DNA of 64,000 bases, from contig JAXHLS010000006.1 of NCBI GenBank assembly GCA_034522055.1, positions 186,001-250,000 on the forward strand. Reading direction: 5' to 3'. The notes under the pieces were generated by a model. It worked only from the letters and a program-made list of their open reading frames with translations. It was not told the DNA's origin and made no database searches. The stretch comes from Gammaproteobacteria bacterium. Its GTDB lineage: Bacteria > Pseudomonadota > Gammaproteobacteria > JAABTG01. Positions 52,520 to 60,821 of this stretch are shown here, piece after piece. The position numbers and the translations under genes were made by a program. Numbering within the stretch: the first letter of the stretch is position 1; each line of letters begins with the position of its first letter.

Positions 52520-53098
52520 ATGAACATGACGCGACTGAGTATTTTGTCTTGCCTGAGTATAGGCGTGTTGGTGTCTACCATGGCCGCGGCCCAACCCGGC
52601 CAAGGGGGATATGGCGGTGGTCCTTACGGTCAGGGGCCCGGCGGTTACGGTCCCGGCTATGGCGAGCCCCAGGGCTGGGGTGGTGGCCCGCCCATGAGTC
52701 AGGGTCAGGGGTGGGGCCAGCAACCCGGATACGGCGGGCCCCGGCCGGGTTATGGCCGCGCCCCCGGCCAGGGTGGCCCCGGTGGTTATCCCCCCGGCGG
52801 TTATGCCCCCGGTGGTTATCCCATGGGCCCGCAGGGTGACGGCCAGGGTCCGGGCGGTGGCAACTTCATGGACCGCATGACGCGCCCCATGCGCAACATG
52901 ATGGGCGGCTCGCAGGATGATGGCCCGGGCTATGGCCCCGGTCCCGGCTATGGCCCCGGCTCCGGCGGGGGCTACGGTCCCGGTTATGGCCCGGGGGGCG
53001 GTTATGGTCCGGGCTATGGTCCCGACCAGGGTCGGGGTGGCGGCTCGCCCATGGGCGGGATGATGAACCCCATGCGCAACATGATGGGCGGTAACTGA
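52520..53098 (+). CDS. Exported Gly/Pro/Tyr-rich low-complexity protein
   Basis: 192 residues from ATG 52520. A cleavable signal (LSCLSIGVLVSTMAAAQ) precedes GYGPGYG- and GGYPPGGY-type repeats. Two near-identical modules occur: MDRMTRPMRNMMGG and MGGMMNPMRNMMGG, one mid-protein, one at the C-terminus. Composition suggests an extracellular or periplasmic disordered or adhesive protein. No enzymatic motif. Confidence 0.75.
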   Translation: MNMTRLSILSCLSIGVLVSTMAAAQPGQGGYGGGPYGQGPGGYGPGYGEPQGWGGGPPMSQGQGWGQQPGYGGPRPGYGRAPGQGGPGGYPPGGYAPGGYPMGPQGDGQGPGGGNFMDRMTRPMRNMMGGSQDDGPGYGPGPGYGPGSGGGYGPGYGPGGGYGPGYGPDQGRGGGSPMGGMMNPMRNMMGGN

Positions 53099-53113
53099 GG
53101 GTAGTATCCCATC

Positions 53114-53147
53114 GGGCAGGCAGCGGCTGGTCTTGCGCTGCCTGCCC
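53114..53147 (+). terminator. Strong hairpin terminator
   Basis: GGGCAGGCAGCG (53114-53125) pairs perfectly with CGCTGCCTGCCC (53136-53147), loop 10 nt, 15 nt after the Gly-rich protein stop. Only a weak T-stretch (GTT) follows. Confidence 0.7.
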
Positions 53148-53270
53148 GTTCACCCGGGGCCGCAGGCCCCAGGAACAGGGTGTTTTAAAGACCGGACAGG
53201 ATGACTAAGGTTGAGACAGTCCCCGCGATGGGGGCATACCTGCAACCGTCGAACGACCGGGAGGTGACCC

Positions 53271-53654
53271 ATGAACTGGCGCCAACGTGAAACGGACGAG
53301 CCCTATACCGACGACGATATAGAGGCCCGACTGAAAGAGGAACTGCCCCACTGGTACCTGGAAAACGGCTGGATTCGGCGCAAGTACAAGACCAGCGGCT
53401 GGAAGTCCACCCTGATGGTGGTGAACACCGTGGGTCACTTGGCGGAGGCCGCCTTTCACCACCCCGACCTCACCGTGTCCTATGCCTTCGTCATCGTGAA
53501 GCTCATGAATCATGCGGCCAAGGGGGTGACGGAGAAGGACTTCGCCCTGGCGCACAAGATAGAAGAGGTGGTGACGTGGCAGCCGGGACGAGAGGAGGGG
53601 CCCCTGGACGGTACGCCTGACGACCCGCGTTTCAAGTACATCAAGTACGATTGA
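53271..53654 (+). CDS. phhB: Pterin-4a-carbinolamine dehydratase
   Basis: 127 residues. FHHPDLTVSYAFVIVKLMNH is the PCD active-site segment (HHP plus later His), with KDFALAHKIEEVVTWQP at the C-terminus. Recycles tetrahydropterin cofactor of aromatic hydroxylases, or acts as the standalone PCD-like form common in proteobacteria. No phenylalanine hydroxylase is in the window. ATG 53271 after GGGAGG. Confidence 0.9.
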   Translation: MNWRQRETDEPYTDDDIEARLKEELPHWYLENGWIRRKYKTSGWKSTLMVVNTVGHLAEAAFHHPDLTVSYAFVIVKLMNHAAKGVTEKDFALAHKIEEVVTWQPGREEGPLDGTPDDPRFKYIKYD

Positions 53655-53675
53655 ACGGCGAACCGCCGCAGGGAT

Positions 53676-53897
53676 TCAGCGCGCGTCAGGGTTGATGATG
53701 AAGCGCCGCAGGTAGTCCGGCAGTTGGTCCACGTCTACTTCAGCCTCCAGATCCACCTGAATGGCCTCGGCGGTGCGTATGCGAAACATACCGGTGGTTT
53801 CGCCCTCTCGGTGAACCCGGCTGTTGCCGGAGCGCTGCGGCCTGCCGGTGGTGAGGTCGAGGGTGACGGCCTCGTTTTCCTGGCTACGGTCGATCAT
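53676..53897 (-). CDS. Small hypothetical protein
   Basis: 73 residues on the minus strand, hydrophilic, ending VDVDQLPDYLRRFIINPDAR. No recognised family. Convergent with phhB and separated by 22 nt. The 53898-54041 stretch beyond holds nothing I can identify. Confidence 0.45.
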   Translation of the reverse strand: MIDRSQENEAVTLDLTTGRPQRSGNSRVHREGETTGMFRIRTAEAIQVDLEAEVDVDQLPDYLRRFIINPDAR

Positions 53898-54041
53898 GGT
53901 GGTTTTCCTGTTCGCTGCTGACGCCCACCTTGGGGCCTGTATCTATTTAGAACGTTTCCCCCCGCGCCGGTGCCACCTCCCGAATGGGAAAATCGTTACT
54001 GGCGCACAGCCGTGACGGGCAGGGTTCACAGGATGCGACCA

Positions 54042-56192
54042 TCACCGCGTGCCCGGCCCGACATAACTCGGTGCCTCCTCCTCTGGCGCGAAGGGGTTGG
54101 CCGCCAGGGGCGGCCGGTGGGGCAGTCGCAGGGGCACGGGGTCGGGTGACAGCTGGCGGGTGAAGGGCGGGTCCAGGGCCGCCATGCGCTCCTTGGCCAG
54201 GTTGGCGCCACCGCTCTCCTCGAACACCAGGCGCCCGTAGCCACCGTAGTGGGGGAGCTTGCGGGCCAGGGCGGCGATGGCCCCCGGGGACTCGGCGCCG
54301 ATGAAACCCATGCGATGGCGGTGGATATCCGGTGCCAGCAGCACCACGGCCTTCGCTCCGGCCAGGTGGCGGGTATTCACCGCGCGGGCAGCATCGGGCT
54401 CCAGTCCCTGATCGGCCCCGGCGAAGGCATCGCGCCGCCCCTCGAGGGCGCGATTCTGCCATCCCAGGATCCACACCGCGGCGTCTTCCGGGGGCGCCAG
54501 GTCCCCGGCGTCGGTCTTCACCACCACGTTGCCGTAACGGCGCTGCCAGTGGGCCGCCAGGCCCTGCCAGGCCTCGCGTGTGGTGGCATCGGCGTGCTCA
54601 GGGATCACCAGCCATTGGGCGGGGGAGCCGAACAACAGCCCCAGGGACGGCGGTCTCTCCCGTGGGTCCAGCAGGCGCATGACGTCGTAGGCGGGATCCA
54701 CGTCGAGCCGCGTTGGCCGTCGTTCCAGGGTCCAGGCCACGGTCGTCTCGCGGTCGGCGATGGGGACGTTGCGCAGCTCCGCGGCCCCATCGCCGTCGTA
54801 GCTCAGGGCCACGGGTAGCATGAATCCGAAGGGCGGCCCGTCCTGGGCCTGACGCACCGTGAGGGTCAACTCGAAGCCGTCCGGGGTTTCATCCAGAGTC
54901 ACTTCGCCGAGGGTCAGGACGGGCGCGCCGGTGCGTGTCAGCCAGGGGGAATAATCCCGCTGGCGGCCATCGCCGGCGAGCAGGGACAAGGCTTCCTCGA
55001 AGCCCGTGGGCCGGAAGCGGCGCTCCCGCCACAGCCGCCGCAGGCCGGTGGTGAAGGCCTCGTCCCCGAGGTCCCGGCGCACCATATGGAACACCATCAG
55101 GCCCTTGCCGTAGCCCACGGCCTGGGAGGCGTCGTCGTGGCGGGAGACGAAGCGGATGAGGGGAAAATCCCGTCCCGCGGCGGCAAAGTTAGCGTAACGT
55201 TCGAGGGCGGCCAGGCGGTGGCGGGCACCCTCGCCGCGGAACTCCTTCATCAGGTGGTCGGACAGGTAGGCCGTGAGACCTTCGCTCCAGTTGCCGGCGG
55301 CGTAATCCACCCACACCCCGTTGCCCCACCAGTTATGAAGGATCTCGTGGGGCAGGGAGGTGTAGGGGATGAAGGGCAGGCGCATCACCCGCGACCCCAG
55401 CAGGGTGAAGGAGGGCATACCGAAACCGGTCTCCCAGCGGTTCTCCACCACGGCGAATTTCGGGTAAGGGTAGGGCCCGATGAGTTCACTATAGATGTCG
55501 ATGTACCCACCCATCACCGCGAGATAACGGGCCGCCAGCCGCGGGTCGTCCTCCAGCAGCAGTACCTCCAGATCGATGTCGCCATGGGATTCGCGGTGGT
55601 GGTTAAAGGGACCGGCGATGAGATAGATGTCGTCCTGGGGCGTGGTGCTGTGCCACACGGAACGTCCGGCCTTGGCGTTCCGCCGGCCCTGGCTCACCGT
55701 TTGCCATCCGGCCGGCGCGTCTACCTCCAGGGTGAACGCCGTGATGGGGCCCTCGAAGCGCGGGTACCATGCCGACGAACCATCCAGATAGACCCCCTCC
55801 GGTTCCACCGTGGCTCGCGGCATGCCGCCCATGGTGCGCTCGGCGGCGACTCCGAGGCGGCCCTGGTAGCGGATCTCCACCTCGCGGGACGGCCGGTCGA
55901 AGGCGATGCGGTAATGGCGCAGCAGATCATCGCCGCTACGGCGCAGCTCGGTCACCCTGCCCCGGTTGGTGCGGGGACGGAAGGCCCGGTGCAGGGCGAA
56001 GGGCGGGGTCTTTCTGCTAAGGTTGCCGAGGGTGACCTGATCCACGACCGCGATGGAACCCGTAGCGGGATCGAGGGTCACTTGAAGGCGGTGGGCCACT
56101 TCAGGTGCGCTTTCCGCCGCCCCGACGGTGGCTGCCCACAGCAGCCAGCCTGCCAGCCACCAAACGCGGTGCGGTGTAGCCGCACCCCCCAT
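54042..56192 (-). CDS. Exported M1-like zinc metallopeptidase (gluzincin)
   Basis: 716 residues from ATG 56192 (minus), chosen to give a signal helix (VWWLAGWLLWAATVGAAE) and to avoid overlap with the divergent gene. Zinc site TSLPHEILHNWWGNGVWV (HExxH) with the downstream Glu in GNWSEGLTAYL. An N-terminal beta domain precedes and a C-terminal non-catalytic region of about 280 residues follows, ending LAANPFAPEEEAPS. Looks like a periplasmic or membrane-linked aminopeptidase; substrate unknown. Confidence 0.85.
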   Translation of the reverse strand: MGGAATPHRVWWLAGWLLWAATVGAAESAPEVAHRLQVTLDPATGSIAVVDQVTLGNLSRKTPPFALHRAFRPRTNRGRVTELRRSGDDLLRHYRIAFDRPSREVEIRYQGRLGVAAERTMGGMPRATVEPEGVYLDGSSAWYPRFEGPITAFTLEVDAPAGWQTVSQGRRNAKAGRSVWHSTTPQDDIYLIAGPFNHHRESHGDIDLEVLLLEDDPRLAARYLAVMGGYIDIYSELIGPYPYPKFAVVENRWETGFGMPSFTLLGSRVMRLPFIPYTSLPHEILHNWWGNGVWVDYAAGNWSEGLTAYLSDHLMKEFRGEGARHRLAALERYANFAAAGRDFPLIRFVSRHDDASQAVGYGKGLMVFHMVRRDLGDEAFTTGLRRLWRERRFRPTGFEEALSLLAGDGRQRDYSPWLTRTGAPVLTLGEVTLDETPDGFELTLTVRQAQDGPPFGFMLPVALSYDGDGAAELRNVPIADRETTVAWTLERRPTRLDVDPAYDVMRLLDPRERPPSLGLLFGSPAQWLVIPEHADATTREAWQGLAAHWQRRYGNVVVKTDAGDLAPPEDAAVWILGWQNRALEGRRDAFAGADQGLEPDAARAVNTRHLAGAKAVVLLAPDIHRHRMGFIGAESPGAIAALARKLPHYGGYGRLVFEESGGANLAKERMAALDPPFTRQLSPDPVPLRLPHRPPLAANPFAPEEEAPSYVGPGTR

Positions 56193-56214
56193 CCCGTTGG
56201 AGTCTCTTTTCCCC

Positions 56215-57372
56215 ATGTCCCGTCCCATCATCGTGATCCTGATGTGTGCCTTTGCCTGGAATACGGCCCTCACGGCCGCCACGGTTCAGATGGTCGATCC
56301 CCCCACGGTGGATCTCAAGGCCGCCGATTCCCTGTCTGCGGTGGTGGACTCCCTCGGCGACGACCGCGTGGTGTACGTGGGGGAGGTGCATACGGCCTAT
56401 GCGGACCACCTGGTGCAGCTTGCCGTATTGCGTCGCCTCCACGACCGGGACCCGAAGCTGGCCATCGGCGTGGAATGGTTCCAGCAACCCTATCAGGAGC
56501 ATCTGGATGCCTACATTCGGGGTGAAATCGGCGAGGGCGAGATGCTCGCCCGGACGGAGTACTTCTCCCGCTGGTCCTTCGACTATCGTCTTTATCGCCC
56601 CATTCTGCGCTTCGCCCGGGATCATGGCATACCGGTGGTGGCCCTCAACGCCCCGGCGGAGCTGACCCGGGCCGTGGGAGAGCTGGGACGGGCCGACGTG
56701 CCCGAGGAACTCCTGCACCACCTGCCCTCCGCCTACGGGCCCGTCGGCGCCGACTATCAGGAACGCTTGCGCGAGGTGTTCGACGCCCACCCCGAACGGG
56801 CAGATAATGGCGGTTTCGAGCGCTTCGTCGAGGTGCAGCTCACCTGGGACGAGAGCATGGCCGAGCGGGTAGCGGCCTATCTGGCCAGCCACCCCGTCCG
56901 GCGCATGGTGGTGTTCGCGGGTCGCGGCCACATCGGCCATGGCTCGGGGATCCCCAGCCGGGTGGCGCGGCGCAGCGGTATCGAGGGCAGGATCGTGCTG
57001 GTGGCCCATGGCGACGGCGAGGACCGCGAGGCGGCGGATTTCCTCGTGCTGGCGTCACCCCGGGAGTTGCCCGAGGCGGGCCTCATGGGGGTGATCCTGG
57101 ATACCGATGACGAGGAGGGCGTCAGGGTCAAGGCCCTGAGTCCCGCGGGCGCCGCCGCAGGGGCAGGGGTGGAGAAGGACGACATCCTGGTGGCCATCGA
57201 TGGCCGGCCGGTGCCATCCTATGCCGATGTCAAACTGGCCCTCCTGGACAAGGCGCCGGGCGAGCGCATCCGCCTGTCGGTCCGCCGCTCCGGCCTCATC
57301 ACCGACCGCGAGGAGATCCTCGAACTCGAGCTCAAGGGCCGCGGCGCCATGGGCATGGCGCACCACCCCTGA
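56215..57372 (+). CDS. ChaN-family protein with C-terminal PDZ domain
   Basis: 385 residues from ATG 56215 with a signal peptide (IVILMCAFAWNTALTA). The ChaN/heme-binding-type domain shows VVYVGEVHTAYADHLVQLAV, AIGVEWFQQPYQEHLDAYI and MVVFAGRGHIGHGSGIP. Residues about 295-375 form a PDZ domain (GVRVKALSPAGAAAGAGVEK, DDILVAIDGRPV). ChaN proteins bind haem and are linked to iron uptake. Divergently transcribed from the peptidase gene with a 22-bp gap, so promoters must overlap the coding starts. Confidence 0.88.
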   Translation: MSRPIIVILMCAFAWNTALTAATVQMVDPPTVDLKAADSLSAVVDSLGDDRVVYVGEVHTAYADHLVQLAVLRRLHDRDPKLAIGVEWFQQPYQEHLDAYIRGEIGEGEMLARTEYFSRWSFDYRLYRPILRFARDHGIPVVALNAPAELTRAVGELGRADVPEELLHHLPSAYGPVGADYQERLREVFDAHPERADNGGFERFVEVQLTWDESMAERVAAYLASHPVRRMVVFAGRGHIGHGSGIPSRVARRSGIEGRIVLVAHGDGEDREAADFLVLASPRELPEAGLMGVILDTDDEEGVRVKALSPAGAAAGAGVEKDDILVAIDGRPVPSYADVKLALLDKAPGERIRLSVRRSGLITDREEILELELKGRGAMGMAHHP

Positions 57373-57384
57373 GGCGGTGCGCTG

Positions 57385-59280
57385 ATGCTGAGCTTTCGCA
57401 ACGTCAATCTGCGCCGCGGTCCCCACCTGCTGTTCGAGAATGCCACCTTCACCCTCGCCGCGGGCTGGAAAGTGGGGGTGACGGGGGCCAACGGCAGCGG
57501 CAAGTCGAGTCTGTTCCAGCTGCTGCTCGGCACCCTGCACGCCGATGCCGGCGAGGTGGAGGTGCCGGCCGGAGCAGTCATTGCCCACGTGGCTCAGGAG
57601 ATGCCGGCCAGCGACCGCAGTGCCCTGGACTTCATCATGGATGGCGACGGCGAGCTGCGGCGCCTGGAGCAGGGGCTGGCGGCGGCCGAGGCGGTGGATG
57701 ACGGCCACGGCATCGCCGTGGCCCACGATCGTCTGGCCGCCGTCCACGGCTACGACGCCGCCCATCGCGCCGCGCGCCTGCTCCATGGCCTCGGCTTCGG
57801 CGATGACGACCACGACAGGCCTGTGGGCGAGTTCTCCGGAGGCTGGCGTATGCGCCTCAATCTGGGCCAGGCCCTGATGTGCCGCTCGGACATGCTGTTG
57901 CTGGACGAGCCCACCAATCATCTGGACCTGGACGCCGTGATCTGGCTCGAGCGCTGGCTCAGGGTCTACCCCGGCACGTTGTTGCTCATCTCCCATGACC
58001 GCGATTTCCTCGATGCCCTGGTGGACCACGTGGTCAACATCGAGCAGGGCGCGGTGCGCCTGTATACGGGCGACTATTCTCAGTTCGAGCACCAGCGGGC
58101 CGCGCGTCTGGCAGGCCAGCAGAGCGCCTACGAGAAGCAGCAGCGCGAGATGGCCCACATGCATCGCTTCGTGGAACGCTTCCGTGCCAAGGCCACCAAG
58201 GCCCGCCAGGCCCAGAGCCGCCTCAAGGCCCTGGCCCGCATGGAGACCATCGCCCCGGCCCACGTCGACGACCCCTTCAGCTTCAGCTTTCGCGCCCCCG
58301 AGCACCTGCCCCGGCCGTTGCTGGTGGCCCGGGACGTGGCCGTGGGTTACGACGGCGTGCCCCTGCTGGCGGGCATGGACTTCCAGTTGAGCAGTGGGGA
58401 CAAGGTGGCCCTGGTGGGTGCCAACGGTGCCGGCAAGTCCACCCTGGTGCGTTTCATCGCCGGTGACCTGAAGGCCCTGACGGGCGAGTGTGAGCGTTCC
58501 CCGCGCCTCAACATCGGCTATTTCACCCAGCATGCCATGGAACGGTTGCGGGACGATCAGAGTCCGGCCTGGCATCTGGCGGAGCTGGAGCCGGGGTTGA
58601 GCGACCAGGAGGTGCGGAACTACCTCGGGGGCTTCGGCTTCGCCGGCGAGCGGGTGTTCGAGCCGGTGGCGGGCTTCTCCGGCGGCGAGCGGGCGCGGCT
58701 CATCCTCGCCCTCATCATCATCGGGCGTCCGAATCTGCTGCTGCTGGACGAGCCCACCAACCACCTGGACCTGGACATGCGCCACGCCCTCAACGTGGCC
58801 CTCCAGGAGTTCGAGGGCTGTGTGGTGCTGGTTTCCCATGATCGCCACCTGTTGCGCACCATGGCGGACGAACTGTGGTGGGTGAAGGATGGCCGGGTGG
58901 CGCCGTTCCAGGGGGACCTCGACGATTATCAGCGCGCCGTGCTGGCGGGCGATGGGGCGACGACCTCCGAGCCGGCGGTGGAAGAGGCGTCCCAGGGCAA
59001 GGATCGGCGCCGCCGCAAGGCGGCGCAACGGGACCGCCTGCGGCCGTTGCGGGATACCCTGACCAGGGCGGAGGCCAGGGTGAGCCGCCTCAGCGGGGAA
59101 TTGACGGAACTGGAGGCGGTGCTGGGGGACGGCGGGCTCTATGAGCCGGAACGCAAGGACGAGTTGAAACGGCTGCTCGCCGAGCAGGGGCGCCTGCGGG
59201 GGGCCCTCGCCGAGGCCGAGGAGCAGTGGCTGGCGGCGGGAGAGGCCCTGGAGGGGGCCGAGGTTCATGACGACCCGTGA
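57385..59280 (+). CDS. ABC-F family ATPase (YheS-like)
   Basis: 631 residues, two ATPase cassettes without membrane domain: Walker A GANGSGKSSL and GANGAGKSTL, signatures GEFSGGWRMRLNLG and AGFSGGERARLILA, Walker B LLLDEPTNHLDLD in both. A linker with FVERFRAKATKARQAQSRLK and a C-terminal coiled coil (residues about 530-620) match YheS/Uup translation factors acting on ribosomes. Twelve nt after the ChaN-PDZ gene. Confidence 0.95.
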   Translation: MLSFRNVNLRRGPHLLFENATFTLAAGWKVGVTGANGSGKSSLFQLLLGTLHADAGEVEVPAGAVIAHVAQEMPASDRSALDFIMDGDGELRRLEQGLAAAEAVDDGHGIAVAHDRLAAVHGYDAAHRAARLLHGLGFGDDDHDRPVGEFSGGWRMRLNLGQALMCRSDMLLLDEPTNHLDLDAVIWLERWLRVYPGTLLLISHDRDFLDALVDHVVNIEQGAVRLYTGDYSQFEHQRAARLAGQQSAYEKQQREMAHMHRFVERFRAKATKARQAQSRLKALARMETIAPAHVDDPFSFSFRAPEHLPRPLLVARDVAVGYDGVPLLAGMDFQLSSGDKVALVGANGAGKSTLVRFIAGDLKALTGECERSPRLNIGYFTQHAMERLRDDQSPAWHLAELEPGLSDQEVRNYLGGFGFAGERVFEPVAGFSGGERARLILALIIIGRPNLLLLDEPTNHLDLDMRHALNVALQEFEGCVVLVSHDRHLLRTMADELWWVKDGRVAPFQGDLDDYQRAVLAGDGATTSEPAVEEASQGKDRRRRKAAQRDRLRPLRDTLTRAEARVSRLSGELTELEAVLGDGGLYEPERKDELKRLLAEQGRLRGALAEAEEQWLAAGEALEGAEVHDDP

Positions 59281-59526
59281 TGGCGCTACGGGCCCGGCGT
59301 GTCCTCGCGACCCGGAGTGGTCGCTGATCCAGCCGTAAGGTTCTGAAAATACCCTTACCGCCGGCCGCCGGCCATGGTCTATACTGACACCACTCGCAAG
59401 GCCCCGCCGCCGCGCCCCGACGGAAGCCATGGTCTCGAGACACGTTGCGAAAAATCAAATGACTGAAGCATCATCGTGGAATCGAAAAGGGTGGCCCGAC
59501 AAGGATGGTGCACTTGCTCTCGGTTG

Positions 59527-60180
59527 ATGGAAATGCAGGACACAGACTCAGAAAGCAATTGGGAAAAAACGATGATCATGGCGCCGCCGGCATCCTCCTC
59601 GGATGGCGGGCCGCCCAAGGCGCGGTTGCTGTGCCTGAATGACGCCGATCTGCCCGATGCCAGTTGCCGCATCATCCCCATCGCCGGCGATGGTCTCACC
59701 ATCGGTCGCGATGCGGCCAATACCTACAGCCTGCTGGCCCACGGTGTCTCCCGCAAGCATGCCAAGATATTCTCCGGTGGCGACATGTGGGGCATCAAGG
59801 ACGTGGGTAGCACCAACGGCGTCATCGTCAACGGCGCGCGCATCACCGAGACCTGGCTCAGGCACGGCGATACCGTGGAGATCGGCAACATCCGCTACAA
59901 GTACCTGGACGAGGGCAAGGAGATGCCCGAACCCAAGGTAACGGCGGATGAAGGCGACGATTCCGAGAAGACCGTGATGATGCCGTCGCCGGTGGCCCCG
60001 GTCTCCCCTGGCGCCGTGACCCAGGAGATGGCCCCGTCCGCTGCCGGCCGCAAGCGCGGACCGCCGCCACGCTCCACGCGGCCGCGGGCCGCGGAGGATT
60101 CGGGGTCCAACGTCTTTCTGTGGATCCTCGGTGCTCTGGCCCTCATCCTGCTGGTGGCGGCGGCCTCTTTTTTCATCTGA
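59527..60180 (+). CDS. FHA-domain protein with C-terminal membrane anchor
   Basis: 217 residues if started at ATG 59527; GTG 59476, ATG 59533 and ATG 59572 are alternatives. The FHA domain is clear: LTIGRDAANTYSLLAHGVSR, SRKHAKIF and DVGSTNGVIVNG, giving phosphothreonine binding. A Pro/Ser-rich linker leads to a terminal helix (VFLWILGALALILLVAAASF), so the FHA domain faces the cytoplasm as a tail-anchored protein. No Ser/Thr kinase lies nearby. Confidence 0.87.
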   Translation: MEMQDTDSESNWEKTMIMAPPASSSDGGPPKARLLCLNDADLPDASCRIIPIAGDGLTIGRDAANTYSLLAHGVSRKHAKIFSGGDMWGIKDVGSTNGVIVNGARITETWLRHGDTVEIGNIRYKYLDEGKEMPEPKVTADEGDDSEKTVMMPSPVAPVSPGAVTQEMAPSAAGRKRGPPPRSTRPRAAEDSGSNVFLWILGALALILLVAAASFFI

Positions 60181-60332
60181 CAGGCCGTCGCCGGTAGCGC
60201 CACCGGCGGCACGGGCGGGGCCGTTACCCTCGGTCCCGGCGCCCCTGAACTCCCAATCCGCGGCCTTTACCGGTTGAAATCCCCCAGACTTTACGGCCTA
60301 AATAAGGTTTCAGGCCATACAGACCCATAACC

Positions 60333-60722
60333 ATGCCCGAACGAAACCTCACCCTGGAGGATCGCGTCAATCTGTCACGCCTGCTCATGAGCGTGCTGGA
60401 GAAATGGGAAGTCGATGCCCGGCAGCAGCGCAGTCTGCTGGGTATGCCGGATTCCGCCAAGGGCTCGGACCTGCGCAAGCTGCAAGGGGGGAAACCCTTC
60501 CCCGAAGACGAACACATGCTGTCCCGCGCCGAGCATCTCCTGGCCATCGACGATTGCCTGCGTACCGCCTACCCCCGCAGTTCCCACATGGCCTCCTACT
60601 GGCTGCACCAGGCCAGCCGGCACTTCGGCCAACGCACGCCCCTGCGCGTGATGCTGGAGGGCGGTATGGACGGTCTGCGCCGGGTGCGTGGCCATCTGGA
60701 CTGCACCCAGGGTTGGGTCTGA
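60333..60722 (+). CDS. MbcA/ParS/Xre-type (DUF2384) antitoxin-like protein, solo
   Basis: 129 residues. N-terminal Xre-like helices (RVNLSRLLMSVLEKWEVDAR, LLGMPDSAKGSDLRKL) and a C-terminal toxin-binding domain (PRSSHMASYWLHQASRHFGQ, RTPLRVMLEGGMDGLRRV). Such antitoxins normally pair with a RES-domain toxin; none adjoins it, so this may be a domesticated regulator. Confidence 0.75.
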   Translation: MPERNLTLEDRVNLSRLLMSVLEKWEVDARQQRSLLGMPDSAKGSDLRKLQGGKPFPEDEHMLSRAEHLLAIDDCLRTAYPRSSHMASYWLHQASRHFGQRTPLRVMLEGGMDGLRRVRGHLDCTQGWV

Positions 60723-60821
60723 GCGCGATGGCATCGGAGGTCCGTGCGCCCGCATCAGGGGCGATGCCTCGGCCCGATCCGTCCTCGCGCTGGCCCGGCG
60801 CTGCGGTGCCCGAGTCGGGCC

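Noticed and set aside
60189-60208. Hairpin CGCCGGT-N6-ACCGGCG after the FHA gene as a terminator
   Set aside because: The stem is only 7 bp with no T-run, in a GC-rich intergenic region where such hairpins arise by chance; not strong enough to list.
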